A DNA stretch of 64,000 nucleotides. Origin: Prolixibacteraceae bacterium (lineage in GTDB: Bacteria; Bacteroidota; Bacteroidia; Bacteroidales; Prolixibacteraceae). Where the stretch lies: positions 36,586 to 100,585 of the forward strand of contig DPRM01000087.1 in NCBI GenBank assembly GCA_003537645.1, given 5' to 3'. The stretch's first letter is position 1. Each line of letters begins with the position of its first letter. Positions 26,899 to 35,378 of the stretch are shown here, one piece after another. The notes beneath the pieces were generated by a model. The model searched no databases. It saw only the letters and a program-made list of their open reading frames with translations, and was not told the origin of the DNA. Position numbers and translations under genes: made by a program.

Positions 26899-28467
26899 AT
26901 GTCGGTAAAAATTAAACAAAACGAAGCGCGAATCAAATCTCCCGAATTTCAGGAGAATTTCAGGAATTATAGCGAGGTGTTAAAAACTTTCCGTGAGAAA
27001 CTGGCGGAAGTAAGTTCGCACGGGCCTGAAAGTGCGGTTGAAAAGCATCGCTCACGAGGAAAACTGCTTGCCCGCGAACGCATTAATTTATTGGTCGATC
27101 AAAATACGCCATTCCTCGAGCTTTCATCTTTTGCAGCATACAATCAATACGAAAATGCTTTTCCTTCTGCCGGAATTATTACCGGAATCGGCTTCGTTCA
27201 GGGGCGCGAATGCCTGATTATTGCCAACGATGCCACCGTTAAAGGCGGAACTTACATCCGCGAAACCATTAAAAAACACGTTCGGGCGCAGGAAATTGCA
27301 CGTCAAAATAAGCTGATCTGTATCTATTTAGTCGATTCTGGTGGTATTTATCTTCCAGAACAGGCAAACGTATTTCCCGACCGTTTCGATTTTGGCCGGG
27401 TATTTTACAATCAGGCCAGAATGTCGGCTGAAGGAATTCCGCAGATTTCGGTGGTGATGGGCTCGTGTACAGCCGGCGGCGCTTATGTTCCGGCTATGAG
27501 CGATGAAACCATCATGGTACGCAACCAGGGAACCATTTTTATTGGCGGTCCGCCACTTGTATTGGCTGCCACCGGCGAAGAGGTAACTCCCGAGGAATTG
27601 GGTGGTGCCGAGGTACATACTTCAGTTTCGGGAGTGGCCGATCATATTGCTGAAGACGATGTTCACGCTTTGCAAATCTGCCGCGACATTATTTCAGGCT
27701 TACCCATCACCCCGAAACAAAAAATCGATATTCATCCATCAAAAGAACCGCTTTTCCCATCGGATGAATTGTATGGATTGTTGCCTACCGATCTGAAAAA
27801 ACCGATCAATGCCCATGCGATAATCGATCGGTTGGTTGATGGAAGCGAGTTTCAGGAATTCAAGGCCAATTACGGAAAAACACTGGTGACAGGTTTCGCC
27901 CAAATCTGGGGATTTCCCATTGGCATCATCGCTAACAACAGTTTTTTAACTTCGGAAAGCTCGCTGAAGGGCGCCCATTTTATTCAACTGTGTGTGCAGC
28001 GGAAAATTCCTTTGCTTTTTTTACAGAATATTACCGGCTTTATTGTAGGTAAGAAATACGAACACGGTGGCATTGCACGCGACGGAGCAAAACTGATCAA
28101 TGCAGCTGCCAATGCAGCAGTTCCAAAGTTTACGGTGGTGATTGGTGGCTCTTTTGGCGCCGGAAATTATGCTATGGCAGGTCGTTCATTCGATCCTCAT
28201 TTTCTATTCATGTGGCCTCATTCGCGTATTTCGGTGATGGGTGGCGAACAGGCTTCAGGAGTTTTGAAAAGCATTGGCAGCAATGGATCGGGTGATAAAT
28301 TACTTGAACAGTTTAATGAAGAAAGTGCGGCATATTACAGCTCGTCGCGTTTGTGGGACGATGGCATCATCGATCCGGCAGAAACCCGAAAAATTTTGGC
28401 TATAGCTATATCTGTTTCGCTAAACCGACCGTTTGGAGAACCGGGTTATGGAATTTTCAGGATGTAG
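26899..28467 (+). CDS. liuB: methylcrotonyl-CoA carboxylase carboxyltransferase (beta) subunit
   Basis: 522 residues, biotin-dependent acyl-CoA carboxyltransferase. Blocks such as GGTYIRETIKKHVRAQEIAR, CIYLVDSGG, LPEQANVFPDRF, VMGSCTAGGAYVPAMSDE and GGPPLVLAATGEEVTPEELG agree closely with methylcrotonyl-CoA carboxylase beta (LiuB) rather than propionyl- or acetyl-CoA carboxylase. With the alpha subunit at 29414 it would carboxylate 3-methylcrotonyl-CoA to 3-methylglutaconyl-CoA in leucine breakdown. First gene of a four-gene leucine/isovalerate cluster. There is a 182-nt gap upstream with no clear promoter consensus. Confidence 0.93.
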   Translation: MSVKIKQNEARIKSPEFQENFRNYSEVLKTFREKLAEVSSHGPESAVEKHRSRGKLLARERINLLVDQNTPFLELSSFAAYNQYENAFPSAGIITGIGFVQGRECLIIANDATVKGGTYIRETIKKHVRAQEIARQNKLICIYLVDSGGIYLPEQANVFPDRFDFGRVFYNQARMSAEGIPQISVVMGSCTAGGAYVPAMSDETIMVRNQGTIFIGGPPLVLAATGEEVTPEELGGAEVHTSVSGVADHIAEDDVHALQICRDIISGLPITPKQKIDIHPSKEPLFPSDELYGLLPTDLKKPINAHAIIDRLVDGSEFQEFKANYGKTLVTGFAQIWGFPIGIIANNSFLTSESSLKGAHFIQLCVQRKIPLLFLQNITGFIVGKKYEHGGIARDGAKLINAAANAAVPKFTVVIGGSFGAGNYAMAGRSFDPHFLFMWPHSRISVMGGEQASGVLKSIGSNGSGDKLLEQFNEESAAYYSSSRLWDDGIIDPAETRKILAIAISVSLNRPFGEPGYGIFRM

Positions 28468-28470
28468 GAA

Positions 28471-28511
28471 GGAAGCCCCTCCCAAACCCTCCCCGAAAGG
28501 GAGGGCTTAAA
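28471..28511. repeat. C-rich palindromic repeat after liuB
   Basis: CCCTCCC (28487-28493) and GGGAGGG (28499-28505) with a CGAAA loop, flanked by a further AAGCCCCTCCC/GGGAGGGCTT pairing. This is the 'GCCCCTCCCC...GGGGAGGGGC' dispersed element type familiar from Bacteroidota. It sits 4 nt after the liuB stop. Confidence 0.8.
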
Positions 28512-28545
28512 GAAGCGCTTTGAATAATATTATAGAAAACTAAAG

Positions 28546-29388
28546 ATGAAATTTTCAAGACATATGAACAATGGTTCTTTTCTCCCCTCTCCCGGAGAGG
28601 TTGGGGGAGGCTCTTATATTGAAATTAAATTGGAAGGGCCGGTTGTTCGGATTAATCTGAATCGACCAGAGCGACACAATGCTCTTATTCTGGAGTTGAT
28701 TGAAGAATTAAGCCTGGCCCTGGACGAGGTGGCAACACGGGATGACATCAATTTTGTGGTACTTTCCGGAAATGGCCGCTCCTTTTGTGCCGGTGCCGAT
28801 CTGAATTGGTTTTATAGCTCGGAACAACTGTCGCTCGAGCAAAATACGGAGCGCTACGAGCATCTGGCCAATCTTTTACTGAAGATGTATCAATTGCCGC
28901 AAATGACTATTGCAGCGGTTCGTGGCAATGTGTTTGGGGGCGGTATCGGACTGATGGCTGCTTGCGACTTTGTTTTGGCTGAAGAAAATACCCGCTTCAT
29001 GTTCAGTGAAGTGAAGCTCGGACTTTTACCGGCAACGATTTTGCCATTTGTAGCGAAACGCTTATCAGTACAAAATCTTCGAAAATGGATTTTAACCGGA
29101 GCATTATTTTCTGCTTCTGAAGCTCATGAGGCTGGATTGATTGATGTTTTGTGCCAAACCGGCGAAATAGATACCTGCCTGACTGGATTTCTGGCATCGT
29201 TTGATCAAGCATCGCCATCAGCAGTAAAAAAGGCCAAACAATTGATTAACAGGGTTGCTTCAGGAGAAATTGGCATAGCTGACTCGAATGCAACGGCAAA
29301 GATATTAGCTGAAACACTTCTTGCTCCGGATGGTCAGGAAGGAATTCATGCGTTTTTAGAGAAACGAAAACCAGAATGGACGAAGTAG
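28546..29388 (+). CDS. liuC: methylglutaconyl-CoA hydratase (LiuC-type crotonase)
   Basis: 280 residues, enoyl-CoA hydratase superfamily. Core motifs are VVRINLNRPERHNAL, NGRSFCAGADLNWFY, GNVFGGGIGLMAACDFVLA and FMFSEVKLGLLPATILPFV. The last two resemble P. aeruginosa LiuC, which also lacks the first catalytic Glu (GGG-x-E-L) of rat crotonase but keeps the second (SEVKLGL). It would hydrate 3-methylglutaconyl-CoA to HMG-CoA. The 5' end is odd: residues about 10-22 (SFLPSPGEVGGG) are encoded by a C-rich repeat copy, and no ATG lies nearer the conserved domain. Confidence 0.87.
   Translation: MKFSRHMNNGSFLPSPGEVGGGSYIEIKLEGPVVRINLNRPERHNALILELIEELSLALDEVATRDDINFVVLSGNGRSFCAGADLNWFYSSEQLSLEQNTERYEHLANLLLKMYQLPQMTIAAVRGNVFGGGIGLMAACDFVLAEENTRFMFSEVKLGLLPATILPFVAKRLSVQNLRKWILTGALFSASEAHEAGLIDVLCQTGEIDTCLTGFLASFDQASPSAVKKAKQLINRVASGEIGIADSNATAKILAETLLAPDGQEGIHAFLEKRKPEWTK
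28581..28612. repeat. C-rich palindromic repeat inside liuC 5' coding region
   Basis: CTCCCCTCTCCCGGAGAGG then TTGGGGGAGGCT, with CTCTCCCGGAGAG as an internal palindrome. It lies in frame within the first 25 codons of liuC. It is the same repeat type as at 28471-28511 and 31501-31539. Confidence 0.75.
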
Positions 29389-29413
29389 CCGGTCGCAATA
29401 ATAAGTTTTCAGG

Positions 29414-31396
29414 ATGATGAAATTCAAGAAAATTCTCATAGCCAATCGCGGCGAAATTGCAGTTCGGATCATCCGGGCGGCGCAAAAGAACGGCATTTGT
29501 ACTGTGGCAGTTTATGCTACTGACGATGCTGAATCGTTGCACGTTTCGCTGGCCGATGAGGCTGTATTTCTCGACGGAAAAACCTTGAATGAAACGTATC
29601 TTCATCAGCAGAAAATTATTCAGATTGCAAAAAAATCAGGCGTTGAAGCCATTCACCCCGGATATGGATTTTTATCTGAAAATGCTGGATTTGCGAAGAA
29701 AGTGGCCGATGCAGGACTTGTTTTTATCGGTCCTTCTCCTGAAAATATCCGACTTATGGGCGAAAAAAATCAGGCTTTCAAATACGTTGAATCATTGGGA
29801 ATACCCATTTTGCCTTCGTTTCGCGGAACTGTTGCAGAGTTGGTTCGGCACAGTTCTGAAATGGAATTTCCGGTAATGGTGAAAGCCTCGGCTGGCGGCG
29901 GCGGAAAAGGAATGGTGATATGTAATTCAGGAGAAGAGTTGTTGCCGGCACTTGATAAAGCAGAACGTCAGGCAATCAGTTATTTCGGAAACGGGGAATT
30001 GTTCGTTGAAAAATATTTGCCCAAAGCACGCCACCTCGAAGTTCAACTTTTGGCGGATCATCACGGGAATGTGCTTCACTTTTTCGAGCGCGAATGTTCG
30101 GTGCAGCGCCGATTCCAAAAAATTATAGAAGAAGCGCCTTCGCCTTCTATTAACGAAGAGCTTCGTAATCAACTGACTTCCGCAGCGGTAAAAATTGCCC
30201 AATCCATGAATTACCGGAATGCCGGAACCATCGAGTTTTTGTTGGACGAAAACGGCCATTTTTATTTTTTGGAGATGAATACCCGCATTCAGGTGGAACA
30301 TCCGGTTACCGAAATGATTACCAATACCGATTTGGTTTCGCTGCAATTGCAGGTCGCTGGGGGAAATGAACTGTCGTTAAAACAAAAAGATATTCGAATT
30401 TCGGGTCATGCCATTGAGGTTCGGCTTTGCGCCGAAGATGCGGAGAACAATTTCAAACCATCGGCCGGGAAACTGGCTCACTGGCAATTTCCAAAGAAAG
30501 AGAATTTACGGATCGAAACATTCGTGAAAGAAGGAATGACCGTATCGCCAAATTACGATTCGCTGATTGCTAAAATAATTGTTTGGGGCGAAAACAGAAC
30601 GGACGCAATTGACCAAATGCAGCAGGTTTTGTCGGAAACATGTATTTCAGGAGTGCATACCAATCTTCCGTTTTTGTCCGGATTGATTGAAAGTGAGCAA
30701 ATTAGTGGGAATAACATGTACACCCGATTTGTCGATGAAAACCTGGAACTACTGAACAATCAGATTCAGGAGAAGAAGAATCGTTTGGATAAGAACAGGT
30801 TGGTGATCGCGTACTTTGTTTTTCATTTTTATCAGCAAAAAAACTCCGGAAATTCAGTTTGGGATCAGATTGGCTTTTGGCGAATCAACTCTTCGTTTGA
30901 AGTGACTGTTGACGGATCGAAGTTTGATGGCAGTTTTGTGCCCAATACCCAAGGACAATTTTTCAGGATAAACGAGAAAACATATCCCGTTTCAGCCATT
31001 CAACGAAATGGAAATTTGCTCGAATTGGAGATTGATGGACAAACAGGAATCTTCTTTTGTGTTGAAAATAAACACGATACATTGATTTTGCACAATGGGT
31101 TTTTATTTTCATTACGAAGCAATCTGTTGATTAATCAGGCATTGGTGCTTAACAAAAATGTGGCACTAACTAATAATTTTCAAAACCTTATTTGTGCCGA
31201 TTTGTTTGGTAGGGTATTGAAAATAAATGTATGTGACGGAGATGTAGTTACTTCGGGGCAAACATTGTTGACACTTGAATCGATGAAAACTGAAATACAT
31301 GTGCTCTGTCCGGTGAATGCACGGGTTAAAATGGTGCACGTAAAAACCGGAGAAACAGTGGCCGAAAAGCAGTTGCTTATTGAGTTGGAGACATAA
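29414..31396 (+). CDS. liuD: methylcrotonyl-CoA carboxylase biotin-containing (alpha) subunit
   Basis: 660 residues. The biotin carboxylase N-terminus (KILIANRGEIAVRIIRAAQK) is followed by ATP-grasp motifs (KASAGGGGKGM, HLEVQLLADHHGNV, RDCSVQRR-type ERECSVQRRFQKIIEEAPSP). EMNTRIQVEHPVTEM carries the catalytic Glu and Arg. A linker domain and a C-terminal biotinyl domain follow, with biotin lysine K625 in LESMKTEIH. The biotin motif is ESMK rather than the common AMKM. Partner of the beta subunit at 26899. It starts 25 nt after liuC; tandem ATGs at 29414 and 29417. Confidence 0.92.
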   Translation: MMKFKKILIANRGEIAVRIIRAAQKNGICTVAVYATDDAESLHVSLADEAVFLDGKTLNETYLHQQKIIQIAKKSGVEAIHPGYGFLSENAGFAKKVADAGLVFIGPSPENIRLMGEKNQAFKYVESLGIPILPSFRGTVAELVRHSSEMEFPVMVKASAGGGGKGMVICNSGEELLPALDKAERQAISYFGNGELFVEKYLPKARHLEVQLLADHHGNVLHFFERECSVQRRFQKIIEEAPSPSINEELRNQLTSAAVKIAQSMNYRNAGTIEFLLDENGHFYFLEMNTRIQVEHPVTEMITNTDLVSLQLQVAGGNELSLKQKDIRISGHAIEVRLCAEDAENNFKPSAGKLAHWQFPKKENLRIETFVKEGMTVSPNYDSLIAKIIVWGENRTDAIDQMQQVLSETCISGVHTNLPFLSGLIESEQISGNNMYTRFVDENLELLNNQIQEKKNRLDKNRLVIAYFVFHFYQQKNSGNSVWDQIGFWRINSSFEVTVDGSKFDGSFVPNTQGQFFRINEKTYPVSAIQRNGNLLELEIDGQTGIFFCVENKHDTLILHNGFLFSLRSNLLINQALVLNKNVALTNNFQNLICADLFGRVLKINVCDGDVVTSGQTLLTLESMKTEIHVLCPVNARVKMVHVKTGETVAEKQLLIELET

Positions 31397-31425
31397 GCTC
31401 CCCATAAAGGGAAGGTAGTTTGGCA
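31395..31425. repeat. degraded C-rich repeat after liuD
   Basis: AGCTCCCCATAAAGGGAAGG resembles a decayed copy of the repeat found at 28471-28511, beginning directly at the liuD stop. Pairing is imperfect, so the call is tentative. Confidence 0.45.
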
Positions 31426-31500
31426 GTGAATCTTTTGTATTTTGACATTTTTAAAACAGCATATAATGGAAAAACATAAATCTACGAACACCATTTTTTT

Positions 31501-31539
31501 TAGCCTCCTCTTGCGGAGGGGGTTTGGGGGAGGCTCCTT
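31501..31539. repeat. C-rich palindromic repeat before acyl-CoA dehydrogenase
   Basis: AGCCTCC (31502-31508) and GGAGGCT (31530-31536) flank CTCTTGCGGAGGGGGTTTGG. Same repeat type as in liuB-liuC. Its end abuts the ATG at 31540, so the start codon of the dehydrogenase is immediately downstream of the element. Confidence 0.75.
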
Positions 31540-32694
31540 ATGAATGCTTTATTACAAGAGAAACATCATCAGATCAGGGCGAAAGTGCGGCAATTTGCCG
31601 AAACGGTCATAAAACCCGTGATCGACGATTTCGACGAAAAAGAAATTTTTCCTGTCGAGCTGGTTCGCGAAATGGGCAAAACCGGCGTACTGGGAATGAA
31701 TGCTCCTGTTGAATTTGGTGGGCAGGGCAGCGATTATCTTTCGTATGTGATTGCCATTGAAGAAATGGCGCGGGTTGACAGTTCGATGGCTGCTACACTG
31801 GCCGCACACAACTCGCTGGGCGTTGGGCCAATCGTTGAGTTTGGCACGCAAAAACAGAAGGAAACTTTCCTTCCGGCGTTTTGCACGGGCGAAAAACTTT
31901 GGGCTTTTGGGCTGACCGAAGAAAATGCCGGATCGGACGCCCAGGGCGTTGAAACTACCGCTCAAATTTCAGGAAATGAGTTTATTGTGAATGGCTCAAA
32001 AAAATACATTACCAACGGAACTTCGGAGATTTCTGCCGGAATGACCACTTTGGCGCTTACCGGAGAAAAGGACGGACGAAAAGAATTTACTGCTATCCTG
32101 ATTGAAAAAGAACGCGTAGGATTCGTTCGTGAAACCATGAAAAGCAAGTTAGTTTGGCGTGCCGCCGATAACGGAATGTTGTATTTCAACGATTGCCGGG
32201 TTCCGCTCGAAAACCAATTGGGTGAACGTGGCTATGGTTTTAAAATCATGCTGAAAACATTGGATTCGGGTCGTTTGTCCATTGCTGCCATCGGACTTGG
32301 ATTGGCACAGGGAGCATTTGAAATGGCAAAAGCTTACGCAAAACACCGCAAACAATTCGGCAAATCATTGAGCGAATTTCAGGTCATCGCATTTAAGCTG
32401 GCCGATATGGCGCTGAAAATTGAAAATGCCCGAAACACATTGTACAATGCGTGTTGGCTGAAAGATAACCATCATCCGTTTGCCCAACAGGCTGCGATGG
32501 CCAAGCTGTATTGTGCCGAAATTGCCCGCGAAGTGGCCGATGAAGCCGTTCAGATTTTGGGTGGCGCCGGTCTGTTTAAGAACCGCGAATGGCCAATCGA
32601 GCGCTTCTACCGCGATCAGCGATTGCTCCAGATCGGCGAAGGAACTTCCGAAATTCTCCGGATGGTAATTTCAAGAAATATTCTGAAAGAGTAA
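31540..32694 (+). CDS. acyl-CoA dehydrogenase
   Basis: 384 residues, FAD flavoprotein that forms an alpha-beta double bond in short or branched acyl-CoAs. Signatures are FGLTEENAGSDAQG, KKYITNGTSEISAG, RAKAYAKHRKQFGK-type AKAYAKHRKQFGKSL, QILGGAGLFKNREWPIERFY and LQIGEGTSEILRMVISR. In the cluster it would be expected to be isovaleryl-CoA dehydrogenase. However it has Glu at the GEGT catalytic-base position, where isovaleryl-CoA dehydrogenases (LiuA) have GAGT. A short/methyl-branched-chain specificity other than isovaleryl-CoA is therefore possible. The N-terminus directly follows a repeat. Confidence 0.9.
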   Translation: MNALLQEKHHQIRAKVRQFAETVIKPVIDDFDEKEIFPVELVREMGKTGVLGMNAPVEFGGQGSDYLSYVIAIEEMARVDSSMAATLAAHNSLGVGPIVEFGTQKQKETFLPAFCTGEKLWAFGLTEENAGSDAQGVETTAQISGNEFIVNGSKKYITNGTSEISAGMTTLALTGEKDGRKEFTAILIEKERVGFVRETMKSKLVWRAADNGMLYFNDCRVPLENQLGERGYGFKIMLKTLDSGRLSIAAIGLGLAQGAFEMAKAYAKHRKQFGKSLSEFQVIAFKLADMALKIENARNTLYNACWLKDNHHPFAQQAAMAKLYCAEIAREVADEAVQILGGAGLFKNREWPIERFYRDQRLLQIGEGTSEILRMVISRNILKE

Positions 32695-32818
32695 AAAAGA
32701 TTGGAGTGAACTAAAATTCGGAGTGCCTAAAGTTATTTCAGTTTACCAATCATAACCGAAAAAGCTGTAATTTGCAGGACGTTTTTACATTCGCAATTCA
32801 ATGTCGTTTAGATTGGGA

Positions 32819-32882
32819 CGTCATTGCGAACGAAGTGAAGCAATCTGCTGATTAAAAGATCGCTTCGTTCCTCGCGATGACG
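32819..32882. repeat. palindromic CGTCATTGCGA-type dispersed repeat
   Basis: CGTCATTGCGAACGAAG at the left end and its imperfect reverse complement CTTCGTTCCTCGCGATGACG at the right end form a long hairpin of about 64 nt. 'CGTCATTGCGAgcgaagcgaAGCAATCT' is a well-known intergenic repeat pattern in Bacteroidota and some other phyla. It occupies the 252-nt gap between the leucine block and the mevalonate block. Otherwise that gap shows nothing. Confidence 0.82.
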
Positions 32883-32946
32883 ATTCTTATTGTGTGAATT
32901 CTTAACTGAACGATTTTAATTTATCATTCATAATTCAACATTTCAA

Positions 32947-33957
32947 ATGGCTTCCGATCGAAAACTCGAACACATCAAACTTGCGCTTGAATCCCAGACA
33001 AATCTGGCAGAACAGGATCTTCGTTTCAACTACGAACCCATGCTTTCGGCACATCCTGAAAATTTGGATTTGAGTATTAATTTCCTCGGAAAAACCATGC
33101 AGTCACCCATTTGGGTTTCGAGTATGACCGGCGGAACCGGTGTTGCGCAAACAATTAACAGAAACATTGCCCGCGCCTGCCGCGAATTCGGAATGGGAAT
33201 GGGTTTGGGTTCGTGTCGTAAAATCCTTTTTGACAAAACGTATTGGACCGATTTTGATTTTCGCGACGAAATTGGCGATGATCAGCCATTCTGGGCCAAT
33301 CTGGGAATTGCACAAATTGAAGAATTGCTAGCATCAAATAACATTCATGCAGTGATTGATATGGTCGGAGAACTTCGCGCCGATGGATTGATCGTGCACG
33401 TAAATCCTTTGCAGGAATGGTTTCAGCCTGAAGGAAACCGATTGAAACAATCGCCTTTGCAGACCATTCAACAACTGTTGGATCAGGTTCAGCTTAAAGT
33501 AATTGTGAAAGAAGTCGGTCAGGGTTTTGGTCCTGAAAGTTTAAGGCAATTGCTCGCGCTTCCGATAGAAGCCATCGAATTTGGAGCTTACGGAGGAACT
33601 AACTTCGCAAAACTTGAAATGTTGCGTGATGATCCCCAGAAATTGGAAGCCAGTTTGCCGTTTGCATTTGTTGGGCAGTCTGCCAGTCAAATGGTTGATT
33701 CAGTCAACCAAATCCTGAACGAATATCCAAATCTGGCTTGTCGTCAACTGATCATTTCAGGCGGCATTCAAAATGCGCTGGACGGTTATTACCTGACTTC
33801 TAAAAGTCAGCTTCCCGCTGTTTTTGGTATGGCTTCCGCCGTTTTGAAACATGCCTCGGTAAGTTACGAATCGCTGACCGCTTTCCTCGAAAATCAAATA
33901 CAGGCGCTCCAACTTGCAAATTCCTATTTAAAAATCAATCCCGATTATCATGGATAA
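32947..33957 (+). CDS. fni: type 2 isopentenyl-diphosphate delta-isomerase
   Basis: 336 residues, FMN-dependent IDI-2 that interconverts IPP and DMAPP. Motifs are R-K-x-E-H-I near the start (SDRKLEHIKLAL), WVSSMTGGTGVAQTIN, FGMGMGLGSCR, ANLGIAQ, the catalytic HVNPLQEW and LIISGGIQNALDG. Compared with canonical IDI-2 (DVAKALALGA after SGGI), the region after the glycine loop is unusual here (DGYYLTSKSQLPAVFGMASA). It opens the mevalonate block and overlaps the HMG-CoA reductase start by 8 nt. Confidence 0.92.
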   Translation: MASDRKLEHIKLALESQTNLAEQDLRFNYEPMLSAHPENLDLSINFLGKTMQSPIWVSSMTGGTGVAQTINRNIARACREFGMGMGLGSCRKILFDKTYWTDFDFRDEIGDDQPFWANLGIAQIEELLASNNIHAVIDMVGELRADGLIVHVNPLQEWFQPEGNRLKQSPLQTIQQLLDQVQLKVIVKEVGQGFGPESLRQLLALPIEAIEFGAYGGTNFAKLEMLRDDPQKLEASLPFAFVGQSASQMVDSVNQILNEYPNLACRQLIISGGIQNALDGYYLTSKSQLPAVFGMASAVLKHASVSYESLTAFLENQIQALQLANSYLKINPDYHG

Positions 33958-35287
33958 TTCCATCATACAAGGGTTTTCGAAGTATAACAAACAGCAGCGC
34001 ATTGAAGCGTTGATTCAGAAATACAGTTTTGATGCCGGTCTTGGACAATTCCTGAGATCGTGCCAGACCAGCGATGAGTCGATTCAAAAGATCATTGATG
34101 ATCTGAGCGAGAATCCGGTTTCCAGTTTCCCTTTTCCTTTTTCCCTCGCTCCGAATTTTGTGGTAAATGGCAAAAATCTGTTTTTTCCACTGGTTTCCGA
34201 AGAAAGTTCAGTCGTTGCTGCACTAGCCAATGCTGCCGGTTTTTGGGCGAAACGTGGCGGTTTTCATGCCGAAGTTTTGGGTACCGAAAAAAAAGGGCAG
34301 CTTCATTTTAAATGGAATGGAAATCCGGAATATTTACAATCGCTTTTTCCTGAAATAAAATTGAAGTTGCTGGCCGAAAGTGCTTTTCTGACAGCAAAAA
34401 TGGAAGAGCGTGGCGGTGGAATTACCTCGGTTGAACTGAAAGCATTACCACATATTTTACCAAATTATTTTCAGTTGGATGCTGGTTTCGAAACCTGCGA
34501 CGCGATGGGAGCCAATTTTATCAACTCCTGTTTGGAACAGTTCGGGAAAAGTCTTCAGGATTACTTCCTGACCAGCGAAAAGGTTTCGAAAGGCCAGCGT
34601 GAATGTGAAATTATCATGGCTATTTTGTCGAATTATACACCTGACAGCAGGGTTCGTGCCTGGGTTGAATGCCCGGTTGCTGAACTTTTAGATGGAAAAT
34701 CAGAAGCTGAATGTCTTCTGTTCGCGCAGAAGTTTGAGCAGGCCATCCGCATTTCGCAGGTTGATGTTTCGCGGGCGGTGACGCACAATAAAGGTATTTT
34801 CAATGGAATTGATGCGCTGGCTGTGGCAACCGGAAACGATTTCAGGGCCATTGAAGCTTGCGGACACGCCTATGCCACGCGAAATGGCCAATATGCTGGA
34901 TTAACCGATGTACAGATTCAGGGTGGCATGTTTCGTTTCAGCCTCGAAATTGCAATGGCAGTCGGAGTGGTTGGCGGCGTGACGGCTGTTCATCCGATGG
35001 CTAAACTGGCGATGAAAATACTCGACAATCCGTCGGCTAAAGAGTTGATGATGTATTTGGCAGTGGCTGGATTGGCATCCAATTTTGGCGCGGTCAAAGC
35101 ATTGGTTTCGGTTGGCATTCAGCAGGGACACATGAAGATGCATTTGAGCAACATCCTGAATCAACTGAATATTCCGGAGGAGAAACGGACAAAAATTCAA
35201 AACTATTTTCAGGATAAAACCGTGTCGTTTTCGGAGGTAGAAGAATATTGGAAGAGTTGCGGGTTACGGGATTCGGGTTGCGAGTAA
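33950..35287 (+). CDS. mvaA: hydroxymethylglutaryl-CoA reductase, class II
   Basis: 445 residues. The catalytic residues of class II HMGR can be placed: Glu152/153 (MEERGGGITSVEL), Lys281 (THNKGIFNGID), Asp297 (ATGNDFRAIEA) and His394 (IQQGHMKMHLSNI). AMGANFINSCLE is the family HMG-binding block. Class II enzymes may work in either direction and with NADH or NADPH; next to a decarboxylase and mevalonate kinase the biosynthetic direction (HMG-CoA to mevalonate) is inferred. Overlaps fni by 8 nt, so translation is coupled. Confidence 0.95.
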   Translation: MDNSIIQGFSKYNKQQRIEALIQKYSFDAGLGQFLRSCQTSDESIQKIIDDLSENPVSSFPFPFSLAPNFVVNGKNLFFPLVSEESSVVAALANAAGFWAKRGGFHAEVLGTEKKGQLHFKWNGNPEYLQSLFPEIKLKLLAESAFLTAKMEERGGGITSVELKALPHILPNYFQLDAGFETCDAMGANFINSCLEQFGKSLQDYFLTSEKVSKGQRECEIIMAILSNYTPDSRVRAWVECPVAELLDGKSEAECLLFAQKFEQAIRISQVDVSRAVTHNKGIFNGIDALAVATGNDFRAIEACGHAYATRNGQYAGLTDVQIQGGMFRFSLEIAMAVGVVGGVTAVHPMAKLAMKILDNPSAKELMMYLAVAGLASNFGAVKALVSVGIQQGHMKMHLSNILNQLNIPEEKRTKIQNYFQDKTVSFSEVEEYWKSCGLRDSGCE

Positions 35288-35378
35288 TGTCTTGCTCATC
35301 GGTTTTTGGATATTGATTATTCGATATTCAATATTGGAAATTTTCTTTTTTGGTCTATAATCTATAATCTAAATTCTA

